A stretch of DNA of 64,000 nucleotides from Marinarcus sediminis (lineage in GTDB: Bacteria; Campylobacterota; Campylobacteria; Campylobacterales; Arcobacteraceae), in contig NZ_CP182357.1 of the NCBI RefSeq assembly GCF_048571275.1, positions 1,674,001-1,738,000 of the forward strand, given 5' to 3'. Below, piece by piece: positions 43,751 to 53,846 of this stretch. The notes below the pieces were generated by a model. That model saw nothing but the letters and a program-made list of their open reading frames with translations. It searched no databases and was not told the DNA's origin. Each line of letters begins with the position of its first letter. Position 1 is the stretch's first letter. Made by a program: the position numbers and the translations under genes.

Positions 43751-43784
43751 AAAAAGGCAGATACGCAATGTATCTGCCTTTTTT
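43750..43784. terminator. Bidirectional intrinsic terminator
   Basis: GGCAGATAC (43756-43764) and GTATCTGCC (43770-43778) form a perfect 9-bp stem with a GCAAT loop, followed by T6 and preceded by A6, so it can work on both strands. It lies between the convergent unknown gene and the TRAP operon. Confidence 0.9.
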
Positions 43785-43810
43785 ATTTGGATATGTTTGA
43801 AGTGCTAAAA

Positions 43811-45094
43811 TCAACCTGCAAACATCAAGTTTGGAAGCCATAACGCAATACTTGGAATATACGTTACCATTAACAGCCCCACTAAAATTGTCAATGTCCA
43901 AGGCAGTGTTGCCACGATAACATCTTTGATTGACATCCCTGTTAATCCACTTGTTACAAACAAGTTCAGACCAACGGGAGGTGAAACCATTCCCAACTCC
44001 ATATTGATAGTAATGACAATACCAAAGTGAATTGGATCAATTCCTAATGCAACGGCTACGGGTAAAAGTAATGGTACCATAATCATAATAATGGCACTTG
44101 GTTCCATAAATGAACCCGCAACAATGAGTAAAACGTTTACTAAAAGTAAGAAAATATATTTATCAACATTGGCAGCTACGAGTGCCTGAGTGATACCTTG
44201 TGGAATATTTTCAATGGTTAAAAAGTGAGCAAATAACATCGCATTGGCAATGATAAACATAATCATAGCAGTGGTTTTTGCAGACTCTAATGCGGTGTGA
44301 TAAAATTCAGTGATTTTAATATCTTTATAAATAAATACCGAGATAAAAAATGCCCAAACAGCAGCAACTGCAGCGGCTTCTGTTGGTGTAAAAATCCCAC
44401 CATAAATCCCACCAATTACAATAACAATAGTCATTAGTCCCCATGAAGCATCTTTCATTTTAGCGATTCTGACTTTCATTGGTTGAGGTTCGGTTTTTTC
44501 AAATCCCAATCGTCTGGCACCAACATACGTTACCACCATCATCATGGTTCCCAGCATAACACCAGGGACAACCCCTGCCATAAAAAGTTTTCCAATTGAA
44601 ACTTCTGCAGTGACACCATAAACAATTAATACAATAGAAGGTGGAATTAAAATTCCCAAACTTCCTGCTGTTGCAATGGTACCAACGGCATATTTTTTAG
44701 GATAACCCGCTTGTATAATGGCACCAAACATAATTGAACCAATAGCAACAACTGTTGCTGGAGAACTTCCTGAAACTGCTGCAAAAATAATTGAGGCAAA
44801 AATAGCCGAAATAGGAAGACCACCTGGTAGGTGTCCTACAATTGATTTTGCAAACTCAATAATTCTTTGTGCTGCACTTCCTTTACTCAGTAAGTTACCC
44901 GCAAGAATGAACATAGGGATAGCCATCAACGAATAGTGTTCAACTTTTTCGAACATCATTGCTGAAATCTCAATTGGAGAAATACTCGTAAATACCATAA
45001 GTGTAACAAACGTTGAAACACCCAGACAAATCGCAATTGGTGTCCCTATGATAACTAAGAAGAAAAAGAGACTAAACAGTAAAGCAATACTCAT
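43811..45094 (-). CDS. dctM: TRAP transporter large permease DctM
   Basis: 427-residue permease of the tripartite ATP-independent periplasmic family, with about 12 membrane helices. Phrases: FLVIIGTPIAICLGVSTF, MFEKVEHYSLMAIPMFILAGNLL, GSSPATVVAIGSIM, SLGILIPPSIVLIVYGVTAEVSIGKLFMAG and GMVSPPVGLNLFV. It uses a sodium gradient to move substrate delivered by DctP. It overlaps dctQ by 4 bases. Confidence 0.96.
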   Translation of the reverse strand: MSIALLFSLFFFLVIIGTPIAICLGVSTFVTLMVFTSISPIEISAMMFEKVEHYSLMAIPMFILAGNLLSKGSAAQRIIEFAKSIVGHLPGGLPISAIFASIIFAAVSGSSPATVVAIGSIMFGAIIQAGYPKKYAVGTIATAGSLGILIPPSIVLIVYGVTAEVSIGKLFMAGVVPGVMLGTMMMVVTYVGARRLGFEKTEPQPMKVRIAKMKDASWGLMTIVIVIGGIYGGIFTPTEAAAVAAVWAFFISVFIYKDIKITEFYHTALESAKTTAMIMFIIANAMLFAHFLTIENIPQGITQALVAANVDKYIFLLLVNVLLIVAGSFMEPSAIIMIMVPLLLPVAVALGIDPIHFGIVITINMELGMVSPPVGLNLFVTSGLTGMSIKDVIVATLPWTLTILVGLLMVTYIPSIALWLPNLMFAG

Positions 45095-45708
45095 AGCATT
45101 CCTCCTGTTTTCTTTTCAACATTTTCGACTAAATCTTTAAGCTCTTGCACATTTTCATTTTTTGTGTTTGTTGCTGATTGACCCAATCGTGCTAAAATCA
45201 TCTCTGCTTCACTCTCTTTTGTGATAAGTTCATGAGGAGTTGCAATGATAATGACCAGTCTCTCTCCGACTCTGTAGCCTGCAAAAACAAATGAAATAGG
45301 AATAACAAGATAGACAATCCACATTGGCATATTCCAAAGGTCGATTGATCTTTCATCAAGGTCAATAACCAAAAGAAGATATTTATATCCAAAATATGCC
45401 ACACATAATAAAAACACAAGTGTAATGATATGTGAGATAATCAGCATTGCTTTTGCTATGGGTGTTGGTACAATATCTAATACAATAGTTACTGCAATAT
45501 GAGCATCTTTTTTGAAACAATATGCTGCACCAAAAAAAACACTCCAAAGGAATAAGAAAATACTTAATTCACTCGCCCAAGTTAATGAAGCATCAAAGAC
45601 ATATCTTGCTACAACATTTGTAAAGGAAACAGCTACACCGGCACTGATGCCGAATGCAGCTATTGACTGGTTTATAAAACCGATTGATTTATTTAAAAAA
45701 TTAAACAT
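45091..45708 (-). CDS. dctQ: TRAP transporter small permease DctQ
   Basis: 205-residue small membrane subunit with four helices. It has the DctQ-type phrases VVARYVFDASLTWASELSIFLFLWSVFFGAAYCFKKDAHI and MWIVYLVIPISFVFAGYR. An unusually long hydrophilic C-terminal tail (about 50 residues) follows helix 4. It forms the membrane complex with DctM and lies 11 bases after dctP. Confidence 0.93.
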   Translation of the reverse strand: MFNFLNKSIGFINQSIAAFGISAGVAVSFTNVVARYVFDASLTWASELSIFLFLWSVFFGAAYCFKKDAHIAVTIVLDIVPTPIAKAMLIISHIITLVFLLCVAYFGYKYLLLVIDLDERSIDLWNMPMWIVYLVIPISFVFAGYRVGERLVIIIATPHELITKESEAEMILARLGQSATNTKNENVQELKDLVENVEKKTGGML

Positions 45709-45719
45709 AATACTCTAAA

Positions 45720-46715
45720 TTATTTCGTATTAAGTGTTTTTTCAATCAAATCTTTACCAATTGTATCGTCAGAATAGAATTGAGAATAGATAGGACTCAC
45801 CGCTTTTTTCCATGCCGCTCTTTGTTCTGGAGTTAAAGTATAAATCTCTAATTTCCCAGTTTTTTGTGCATAGTCTTTGATCTCTTTGAATTGCTCTTCA
45901 TCTAATTGTTGGGCATAAATTCTCTCTTTAGCTGTTGCTTCTTTCATCGCTTGTTTTACATCTGCTTGTAAATCTGCAGGTAAAGAGTTCCAGAATTTTT
46001 TACTCATTACAACTAAATATCCTAAGTAACCGTGGTTAGAGATAGTAAGATATTTTTGAACTTCATGGAATTTTTTAGTATAGATGTTTGAAATTGGGTT
46101 TTCAGCTCCATCAATTACACCTTGTTGTAATCCTGAATATACTTCAGAAAAAGGCATCATTTGTGGGTTTGCACCAACTGCATGGAATTGTGCTTCAAGA
46201 ACTTTTGAAGACATAATTCTAAATTTTTGACCAGCTGCATCTTCTGGATTGATAACGGCTTTTGTTGAAGATGAGAATTGTTTAAATCCATTGTCCCAGA
46301 AATCTAAAGCCACAATACCCTTAGCTGTAACCATATCTTTTAATTCTGTACCAACTTCACCATCTTGAACTCGGTGTAATTGATCAATATCTGTAAAAAT
46401 AAATGGTAAGTCAAAAAGTGCCAATTGAGGTACGATTTTACCAAATTTAGAGAAAGCAGGTGCTGCCATTTGAACTGAATTAAGTCTTAATGCTTTAACA
46501 ACAGCATTGTCAGTATAAAGTTGAGATGAAGGATAAACTTGAACATCAATTTTACCTTTTGATAACTCTTCTAATCTTTTTTCAAAATATTTAGCTGCTT
46601 TTCCCTTTGGTGTGTTTTCACTTACAACGTGTGAAAATTTCAAAGTGTAATCTGCGGCTATTGAAGATGTTGCTACAACGGCTGCTGCAACCACTCCTAA
46701 TACTAATTTTTTCAT
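45720..46715 (-). CDS. dctP: TRAP transporter substrate-binding protein DctP
   Basis: 331-residue periplasmic binding protein. Signal peptide residues 1-20 (SSIAAD). DctP family phrases: FSHVVSENTPKGKAA, the substrate-carboxylate arginine in GQKFRIMSS, and PFSEVYSGLQQGVIDGAENPISN. The order P-Q-M and these motifs favour C4-dicarboxylates (malate, succinate, fumarate). First gene of its operon, divergent from gltB. Confidence 0.94.
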   Translation of the reverse strand: MKKLVLGVVAAAVVATSSIAADYTLKFSHVVSENTPKGKAAKYFEKRLEELSKGKIDVQVYPSSQLYTDNAVVKALRLNSVQMAAPAFSKFGKIVPQLALFDLPFIFTDIDQLHRVQDGEVGTELKDMVTAKGIVALDFWDNGFKQFSSSTKAVINPEDAAGQKFRIMSSKVLEAQFHAVGANPQMMPFSEVYSGLQQGVIDGAENPISNIYTKKFHEVQKYLTISNHGYLGYLVVMSKKFWNSLPADLQADVKQAMKEATAKERIYAQQLDEEQFKEIKDYAQKTGKLEIYTLTPEQRAAWKKAVSPIYSQFYSDDTIGKDLIEKTLNTK

Positions 46716-46981
46716 AACTGCTCCTTGTTTTATTTTTAGTCATTAAAAATTATAATGGAAAGTTATGTAACTTTTGTGTAGAAATATTAAATTTTACAAA
46801 TTTGTATACATTTTTGTATTGAACTTTTAAAATTTTTTTTTGTTATATATATTAATGTATGTTTTTTATAAATTGAATATTGTATAAGTGGTTACTTAAT
46901 AATATTTAACCAATATTTAATCAAATCTTAGATACTATCTGCTACTTTTTAACATACAAATTAAATTTAGAATAAAGGAAA
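46716..46981. promoter_or_regulatory. Divergent dctP/gltB intergenic region with TTGTATACA element
   Basis: 266 bases with no gene. TTGTATACA at 46802-46810 is followed 12 bases later by TTGTATT. This resembles the ureide operator units but with 12 rather than 13-base spacing and no TTATCAGA end. The gltB ribosome binding site AAAGGA is at 46975-46980. No riboswitch was recognised. Confidence 0.3.
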
Positions 46982-49900
46982 ATGATGGGTTGTAATTTAG
47001 ATTTATTAACTTCTTTCAAAGATAATTGCGGTTTCGGATTGGTCGCACATCTTAAAAACAAACCTTGTCATTCAAACTTAGAAGATGCAATAACTTCATT
47101 AGAGAGAATGATGCACAGAGGGGCAGTTGCTGCCGATGGAAAAACAGGAGATGGGAGTGGATTGCTTTTATCTATGCCTGATTTTTTTATGCGAAAGATT
47201 GCCAGTGAAAATGGTGTTGACTTACCAAAAAAATATGCCGTTGCGATGATTTTTGCAAAAGAATCAAATGATATCAATATATTTCAAAAGTATTGTGATA
47301 AAAATGATTTGAAAGTGGTTTTAATTCGTGAAGTACCAGTTGATATCGATGCTTTAGGTGAACAAGCCTTAGAGAGTCTTCCTCAAATCACACAAGTATT
47401 TGTTACCCCAAATACGTTGATGTCTTCTAAACGATTTGATGCTATGTTATATTTAACCAGAAAAGAGTGTGAACATAAACTCATTGATAATAACGATTTT
47501 TATATACCCTCTTTTTCTTCTAAAGTGATTTCATATAAAGGGTTAATTATGCCAACGCATATCAAACACTTTTATGTGGATTTAAGAGACCCCGATTTTA
47601 AAATCTCTTTTGCTTTATTTCACCAAAGATTTTCAACAAATACTTTGCCAAGATGGAAGTTGGCGCAACCTTTTAGAGCCATTGCTCATAACGGTGAAAT
47701 TAACTCAATCAATGCGAACCGATTTAATGTAGTGGTTAAATCAGAACAACTCAAATCAGATATTTTTACAGAAAATGAGATTAAAAGATTATTGCCTATT
47801 TTACAAACAGGAAGTTCAGACTCTGCATCGTTGGATAACCTTTTTGAGTTTATGATTGTTAATGGGGTTGATTTCTTTAAAGCGGCACGTGGATTGATTC
47901 CAGCACCTTGGCAAAATGCACCTCATATGGATTCGGATTTAAGAGCGTTTTATGAGTATACATCAACGGCAATGGAAGCTTGGGATGGACCAGCTGCTGT
48001 ATCTTTAACCGATGGTAGACACATTGGATGTTTGGTAGACAGAAACGGATTAAGACCCGCTAAATATATTATTACGAAACAAAATAAACTCTACATCACT
48101 TCTGAGTATGGAACACTGGATTTAAATGAAGAAGATATTCTTGAGCGAGGTCGATTACAATCTGGGCAAATGATTGGCTTGGATTTAAAACATGGACAAG
48201 TTTTAAAAGAAGAAGATATCAATGATTATTTGAAATCATCTCAAAAATATGCGGAATGGCTCAATAAAGATATGCAATATCTTCAAGAGTTTATTGACGA
48301 AACTTTTATGAAAACCAACGATTATAAGCTGAAAAATCTAGAGAAAAAACAAAAACTTTTTAACATTACGTATGAAGTGATTGACCAAGTCATTGACCCT
48401 ATGGCAAAAGATGGAAAAGAGCCTGTTGGATCTATGGGTGATGATACACCATTGGCAGCATTTTCAGAAGTTAATAGAAATTTTACGGACTTTTTCAGAC
48501 AAAAATTTGCACAAGTAACCAACCCTCCAATTGACCCATACAGAGAGAAACTGGTAATGTCTTTAGAGACGGGATTTGGTCAAGTGCATAACATTTTAAA
48601 TGAAAACCCTGATTATGCAAGACGATTAAAATCTTCAAGCCCAATTTTAATGCAGGAGAAATTTGAAGTTCTTCAATCATTTGGTGATGAAAAAAATCCA
48701 AGATTTGATGAATATTATAGAAATAAAGTCTTCTCTACGGTATTTAAAACCAATCTGAAAGCGTCATTAAAAGCGTTATCGGATGAAGTGGTTAAAGCTG
48801 TTGAAGAGGAAAAAATATCAATTGTTATTTTAGATGACAGAGCCATCGATGAAACCTGTAAACTCATTCCTATGGCAATGGCCGTTGGGTTTATTAACAC
48901 CGCACTGTTAAATGCTGGAATCCGACACAATGTTTCTATTGTTGCTGTTACAGGAGAAGTGTATGATCCTCATATGGCTGCTGTATTAATTGCGTATGGA
49001 TGTACAGCAATTTATCCATACATGATGTTTGCAACAACCGTTGAACTGTATAAACGAAGAGATATTTCTAAATTTGAGATGCAAAGAGTGCTTAAAAACT
49101 CTCAAAAAGCGGTCAATGCTGGATTGTTAAAAATTATGTCTAAAATGGGGATTGCAACCATTGCTTCATACCGAAATTCAGCACTGTTTGATGTCATTGG
49201 ACTGCACGATGAAATCATTACAGATTGTTTTAATGGAAGTCACTCTGACCTTTCAGGATTAACGTATGAAGACATTGAAAAACGAATAGAGAAATCGCAC
49301 TTTAATGCATTTTTTGAACAAAAACATATGTTCCCATTAGATATGGGTGGTTTTTACAAATATATTGATGGTGGTGAATACCACGATTATGGTCCAGCTA
49401 CAACCTCTGCTATGCACAATAAAAAAGCAGCAAACAAAGAAGATATTACGGATTTTGATGCGTTAAGAGAGTTGGTTCAAACAAGAGATAAAAAGTTTAT
49501 CCGAGATTTCTTTGAATTTAAATCAGACAGAGCACCTATTGATGTCTGTGAAGTTGAAAGTAAAGAGAATATTTTTAAACGATTTGCTACTGCTGCTATG
49601 TCATGTGGTTCAATTTCACCAGAAGCTCACGAAGCCATGGCAGTTGCTATGAACACGATTGGTGGTATGAGTAACTCAGGTGAGGGTGGAGAAGATCAAA
49701 AAAGATTTGGGACACTTAAAAACTCTAAAATCAAACAAGTGGCTTCTGGAAGATTTGGGGTAACTCCTGGATATTTAAGAAGTGCCCAAGAGATTCAAAT
49801 TAAAGTGGCACAAGGGGCAAAACCAGGTGAGGGTGGACAACTTCCAGGTCATAAAGTTACAGCATTGATTGCCTCTTTAAGACATACGGTTGAAGGGGTA

Positions 49901-51421
49901 ACCTTGATTTCTCCTCCACCACACCATGATATTTACTCAATTGAAGATTTGGCACAATTGATTTTTGACTTAAAACAGATTAATCCAGAAGCTAAAATCA
50001 CCGTAAAATTGGTTTCAACCATTGGTGTTGGAACAATTGCAGCGGGTGTGGCAAAAGCGTATGCCGATAGAATTGTTATTTCAGGAAGTGATGGGGGAAC
50101 AGGAGCTGCTCCTTTAACCTCAATCAAACATACTGGGAATCCATGGGAACTTGGACTTTCTGAAGCGCATAATGCTTTAAAAGCCAACCAATTACGAGAG
50201 TCGGTGCATGTTCAAACCGATGGTGGATTAAAAACTGGTTTAGATGTGGTTAAAGCTGCCATGTTGGGTGCGGAATCTTATGCATTTGGTACGGCATCAT
50301 TGACACTTTTAGGGTGTAAAATTTTAAGAATTTGTCATACCAATAAATGTTCAGTGGGTGTGGCAACACAAGATGAATTTTTAAGAGAGTATTTTACAGG
50401 TTCAGTTGAAAGATTGATCTCTTACTTTAACTTTATTGCGCAAGATATCAGAGATATTCTTGCAAGTTTAGGGTACAAAACCATTGAAGAAATTGTAGGA
50501 AGAAGTGATTTACTAAAAGTCATTGATGATGAATTTGCTCAAAAATTTGATTTTTCAAATGTATTAAGAAGAATTGATGGTATTGATACGTGTCAAAAAC
50601 CATCAAATGAACCATTTGATAAAAATATTTTTGAGAAAGAGTTGTTAAAAAAAGTTCATAGAACCATTGAAAAACCAAGTACTCCAATTCGATTGACTGA
50701 GACCATTTCAAACGTAAATCGAAGTTTTGGTACCTTAATTTCTGGAGAAATTGCCAAATATTATGGAGACAATGGATTACCTGAAAACTCAATTACCATT
50801 AATTTAACTGGAATTGCAGGACAATCTTTTGGTGCATTTTTATCTAAAGGGATGAATCTCTATTTAGATGGTGCTGGCAATGATTATGTGGGTAAAGGAA
50901 TGAATGGTGGAAAAGTCATCATCAATCCATTTCACCAAGGAGAAGAGTTTGGTGGAGCAGGAAATACGTGTCTTTATGGAGCAACAGGAGGAAAACTCTT
51001 TGTTCGAGCTGCTGTAGGTGAAAGATTTGCTGTTAGAAATTCAGGAGCAACGGCTGTTGTTGAGGGAACAGGAGACAATGCTTGTGAATATATGACTGGT
51101 GGAATTGTTGCTATTTTAGGTAGAACAGGTGTTAACTTTGGTGCAGGTATGACAGGTGGTTTAGCCTTTGTATATGATGACGATAAAATTTTTGTGGATA
51201 AAATGAACCAAGAGTTAATTGAAGCCGTTAGAATTGACACCGATGATACTGAAAGAGAGAGATTATTCTTAAAAAGATTGTTAATAGATTATGTCAACGA
51301 AACACAAAGTGAAAAAGCAATCGATATATTAGAGAATTTCAGATCAGAAATTAGAAACTTCTGGATGGTTAAACCCAAAAATATGACGGTATTACCATTA
51401 AATCCAGATCAGGGAGATTAA
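46982..51421 (+). CDS. gltB: Glutamate synthase large subunit GltB
   Basis: 1,479-residue large subunit of glutamate synthase: glutamine amidotransferase, then the central domain, FMN-binding synthase domain and C-terminal beta-helix. Cys16 in DNCGFGLVAH is the expected nucleophile after removal of a short propeptide; QRFSTNTLPRWKLAQPFRAIAHNGE is in the GATase. The FMN/Fe-S region carries GGTGAAPLTSIKHTGNPWELGL and CKILRICHTNKCSVGVATQ. It makes glutamate from glutamine and 2-oxoglutarate, the sink for ammonia released by urease via glutamine synthetase. gltD follows 1 base later. Confidence 0.98.
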   Translation: MMGCNLDLLTSFKDNCGFGLVAHLKNKPCHSNLEDAITSLERMMHRGAVAADGKTGDGSGLLLSMPDFFMRKIASENGVDLPKKYAVAMIFAKESNDINIFQKYCDKNDLKVVLIREVPVDIDALGEQALESLPQITQVFVTPNTLMSSKRFDAMLYLTRKECEHKLIDNNDFYIPSFSSKVISYKGLIMPTHIKHFYVDLRDPDFKISFALFHQRFSTNTLPRWKLAQPFRAIAHNGEINSINANRFNVVVKSEQLKSDIFTENEIKRLLPILQTGSSDSASLDNLFEFMIVNGVDFFKAARGLIPAPWQNAPHMDSDLRAFYEYTSTAMEAWDGPAAVSLTDGRHIGCLVDRNGLRPAKYIITKQNKLYITSEYGTLDLNEEDILERGRLQSGQMIGLDLKHGQVLKEEDINDYLKSSQKYAEWLNKDMQYLQEFIDETFMKTNDYKLKNLEKKQKLFNITYEVIDQVIDPMAKDGKEPVGSMGDDTPLAAFSEVNRNFTDFFRQKFAQVTNPPIDPYREKLVMSLETGFGQVHNILNENPDYARRLKSSSPILMQEKFEVLQSFGDEKNPRFDEYYRNKVFSTVFKTNLKASLKALSDEVVKAVEEEKISIVILDDRAIDETCKLIPMAMAVGFINTALLNAGIRHNVSIVAVTGEVYDPHMAAVLIAYGCTAIYPYMMFATTVELYKRRDISKFEMQRVLKNSQKAVNAGLLKIMSKMGIATIASYRNSALFDVIGLHDEIITDCFNGSHSDLSGLTYEDIEKRIEKSHFNAFFEQKHMFPLDMGGFYKYIDGGEYHDYGPATTSAMHNKKAANKEDITDFDALRELVQTRDKKFIRDFFEFKSDRAPIDVCEVESKENIFKRFATAAMSCGSISPEAHEAMAVAMNTIGGMSNSGEGGEDQKRFGTLKNSKIKQVASGRFGVTPGYLRSAQEIQIKVAQGAKPGEGGQLPGHKVTALIASLRHTVEGVTLISPPPHHDIYSIEDLAQLIFDLKQINPEAKITVKLVSTIGVGTIAAGVAKAYADRIVISGSDGGTGAAPLTSIKHTGNPWELGLSEAHNALKANQLRESVHVQTDGGLKTGLDVVKAAMLGAESYAFGTASLTLLGCKILRICHTNKCSVGVATQDEFLREYFTGSVERLISYFNFIAQDIRDILASLGYKTIEEIVGRSDLLKVIDDEFAQKFDFSNVLRRIDGIDTCQKPSNEPFDKNIFEKELLKKVHRTIEKPSTPIRLTETISNVNRSFGTLISGEIAKYYGDNGLPENSITINLTGIAGQSFGAFLSKGMNLYLDGAGNDYVGKGMNGGKVIINPFHQGEEFGGAGNTCLYGATGGKLFVRAAVGERFAVRNSGATAVVEGTGDNACEYMTGGIVAILGRTGVNFGAGMTGGLAFVYDDDKIFVDKMNQELIEAVRIDTDDTERERLFLKRLLIDYVNETQSEKAIDILENFRSEIRNFWMVKPKNMTVLPLNPDQGD

Positions 51422-51422
51422 T

Positions 51423-52820
51423 ATGTTAAATTTTACAAATATTGATAGAGCAACTCCTAATAAGAGAAATGTTTTAGAGAGATTAAAAGATTATAATGAA
51501 GTTTATGAAGTATTTGGAAGAAATAAAAGTAAAGAGCAATCGGACAGATGTATGCAGTGTGGAGACCCATATTGTCACTCTAAATGCCCTTTACATAACT
51601 TTATTCCAGCGTGGTTAAAACAGACAGCGGAGAGCAATTTAGAGCTTGCCTTTGCACTTTCAAATGAGCCTTCACCTTTTCCTGAAATTTTGGGAAAAAT
51701 TTGTCCTCACGATGTATTGTGTGAAGGAGCATGTTCTTTAAATACAGGACACGGTGCCGTTGCTATAGGTGCGGTTGAAGCGCACATCAATGAAAAAGCA
51801 TTTGCTGCAGGATTAACCCCTATTTTTCCTGGGGTGACTTCATCTAAAAAAGTGGCTGTCATTGGTTCTGGACCTTCGGGTATTTCTGCTGCAACGTTTC
51901 TTTTAAGAAAAGGAATTGCCGTTGAAATGTTTGAAAGAGCTGATCGTGCAGGAGGACTTTTAACCTATGGAATTCCAGGGTTTAAATTGGACAAAACGAC
52001 GGTTGAAAGAAGAATTGCTTGGCTTAAAAAAGCAGGGATGGTACTTCATCTTAATTGTGAAATTGGGAAAGATAAGTCATTTGCTGATTTGGAAAAAGAG
52101 TTTGATGCCATTTATTTAGGAATTGGAGCTACCAAAGGAAGAACAGCAGGAATTAAAGGCGAAGATACACAAGGTGTACATCTTGCGATTGATTTTTTAA
52201 CGGGAATTCAAAAAAGAAATTTTCTTTCACAAAGCGACAAAAACAAAGGCGTAGTTCCTAAAGGATTTGTTGATGTAAAAGATAAAATTGTGCTTGTTAT
52301 TGGTGGAGGAGATACCGCAATGGATTGTGTTCGTTCATCAGTACGAGAAGGGGCTTACAGTGTTAAATGCCTTTACCGAAGAGATGAAGCCAATATGCCT
52401 GGAAGTAAAAAAGAGGTGGTTAATTCGAAAGAAGAGGGGGTTGAATTTATGTTTAATGTCAGCCCTGAATCAATCAAGAGTGAAAATGGCAAAGTCATTG
52501 GTGTTGAATTGAGTAAAACAGCTATGAGTGAACCAGATGAGAGTGGACGACAAAGAGTTGAAGCCATTGAAAACAGTAACTTTGTTGAAGAAGCAGATGT
52601 GGTGATTTTTGCTTTAGGGTTTGCCCCTGAGGTACCAGCATTCTTAAAAGATTCCAATATTCAAACCCATGCTTGGGGTGGAATTATAACAACCCATTTT
52701 CAAACGTCTAATCCTAAAATTTATGCAGGTGGTGATTGTCAACGAGGAGCAGATTTAGCCGTAACTGCTGCAGCAGATGGAAGAGATGCAGCCAAAGAGA
52801 TTATAAAATCTCTTTGCTAA
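51423..52820 (+). CDS. gltD: Glutamate synthase small subunit GltD
   Basis: 465-residue NADPH-dependent flavoprotein subunit. The N-terminal iron-sulfur cysteines CMQCGDPYCHSKCPLHN and CPHDVLCEGACSLN (about 37-105), the FAD-binding GSGPSGISAATFLLRKG (about 146) and the NAD(P)-binding GGGDTAMDCVRSSVREGA are all visible. It supplies electrons to GltB. It overlaps no gene but is tightly spaced on both sides. Confidence 0.98.
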   Translation: MLNFTNIDRATPNKRNVLERLKDYNEVYEVFGRNKSKEQSDRCMQCGDPYCHSKCPLHNFIPAWLKQTAESNLELAFALSNEPSPFPEILGKICPHDVLCEGACSLNTGHGAVAIGAVEAHINEKAFAAGLTPIFPGVTSSKKVAVIGSGPSGISAATFLLRKGIAVEMFERADRAGGLLTYGIPGFKLDKTTVERRIAWLKKAGMVLHLNCEIGKDKSFADLEKEFDAIYLGIGATKGRTAGIKGEDTQGVHLAIDFLTGIQKRNFLSQSDKNKGVVPKGFVDVKDKIVLVIGGGDTAMDCVRSSVREGAYSVKCLYRRDEANMPGSKKEVVNSKEEGVEFMFNVSPESIKSENGKVIGVELSKTAMSEPDESGRQRVEAIENSNFVEEADVVIFALGFAPEVPAFLKDSNIQTHAWGGIITTHFQTSNPKIYAGGDCQRGADLAVTAAADGRDAAKEIIKSLC

Positions 52821-52824
52821 AGTT

Positions 52825-53556
52825 ATGAAAGCTTTTATTAACTCTTGTATAGAAGCAAATAAAGAGATATATGAGTACATTACGACTCATATATCAACTG
52901 AAGACTACAACTACAGTGGCATAATCGGTGAAGGAGGAGACAACTCTTTAAACATGGATTTAAAAGCCGAAGCTGTATTTGTCAAACACTTAAACACGTA
53001 TGGCTCTATCTACTCAGAAGAGTCAGGAGTGTTTGAAAACAAATCAGACAATATTATTGTTATTGACCCTTTAGATGGAAGCGATAATTTTGTTTCTGGG
53101 TTGCCTTATTATGGAACATCCGTAGCGTTGAATTCTAAAGGTAAAACCATTGCTGCAATGGTGTGTAATCTCTCTTCTGGTGATATTATTTATAAGATAA
53201 AAGATGAAAACATCATTTATCAAAATTTATTTAAGAAAAACTATACTCCTCACACGCCTGTTAATTCAAAAATTGCACTTTTTGAACGCTCTTATAAGTT
53301 TCCAGAAGTCTGCTCTTTGTTGTATTCCCAAGGGATAAAATACAGGAGTCCAGGTGCGGTTGCATTGTCACTAGCAACGGCAAGAAACTTCGATTTTGTG
53401 CTGTTTATTGGAAAGATGAGAAGTTTTGATTTGGATGCAGGATTGTTTATTTGTGAGGATTTAAATGTATATAAAACAGATAAAATTTTGTTGGTTTGTA
53501 AAAATGAATGCAAATTTAAGATAATTAAAGAATTATTAATGAAGAATAGGTTATAA
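52825..53556 (+). CDS. Inositol monophosphatase-family protein
   Basis: 243-residue phosphatase of the IMPase/CysQ/FBPase fold. Metal-binding motifs are intact: SEESG (Glu pair), IDPLDGSDNF (the DPxDG signature) and FDLDAGLF near the C-terminus in place of WDxAG. An aspartate is retained, so it is likely active. Candidate substrates include inositol phosphate, PAP or fructose-1,6-bisphosphate; it is not resolvable from sequence. It begins 4 bases after gltD, so is probably in the gltBD transcript. Confidence 0.88.
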   Translation: MKAFINSCIEANKEIYEYITTHISTEDYNYSGIIGEGGDNSLNMDLKAEAVFVKHLNTYGSIYSEESGVFENKSDNIIVIDPLDGSDNFVSGLPYYGTSVALNSKGKTIAAMVCNLSSGDIIYKIKDENIIYQNLFKKNYTPHTPVNSKIALFERSYKFPEVCSLLYSQGIKYRSPGAVALSLATARNFDFVLFIGKMRSFDLDAGLFICEDLNVYKTDKILLVCKNECKFKIIKELLMKNRL

Positions 53557-53588
53557 ATCCAGTAAATATTTTAATACAGGAACAAAAT

Positions 53589-53843
53589 ATGTCTTTAATA
53601 ATTACTGATGAATGTATCGCATGTGATGCTTGTAGAGATGAGTGTCCAAATACCGCAATTGAAGAAGGTGATCCAATATATGTAATTGACCCAGACAGAT
53701 GTACTGAGTGTGTAGGACATTATGAAGAACCGGCTTGCGTAGAGGTTTGTCCTGTTGATTGTATTATCATTGATCCTGATAATCAAGAAACAATGGAAGA
53801 GTTAAAATTTAAATTTGAGCAACTTCAAGAAGAAGAGCTTTAA
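53589..53843 (+). CDS. YfhL-type 2[4Fe-4S] ferredoxin
   Basis: 84-residue ferredoxin with two cluster motifs: CIACDACRDECP and CTECVGHYEEPACVEVCP, the second with the longer spacing C-x2-C-x8-C-x3-C typical of YfhL/Fdx proteins. The acidic C-terminus (QLQEEEL) fits a soluble electron carrier. It lies 3 bases before the Ppx/GppA gene. Partner enzyme unknown; GltD-linked or general redox roles are possible. Confidence 0.93.
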   Translation: MSLIITDECIACDACRDECPNTAIEEGDPIYVIDPDRCTECVGHYEEPACVEVCPVDCIIIDPDNQETMEELKFKFEQLQEEEL

Positions 53844-53846
53844 TAT

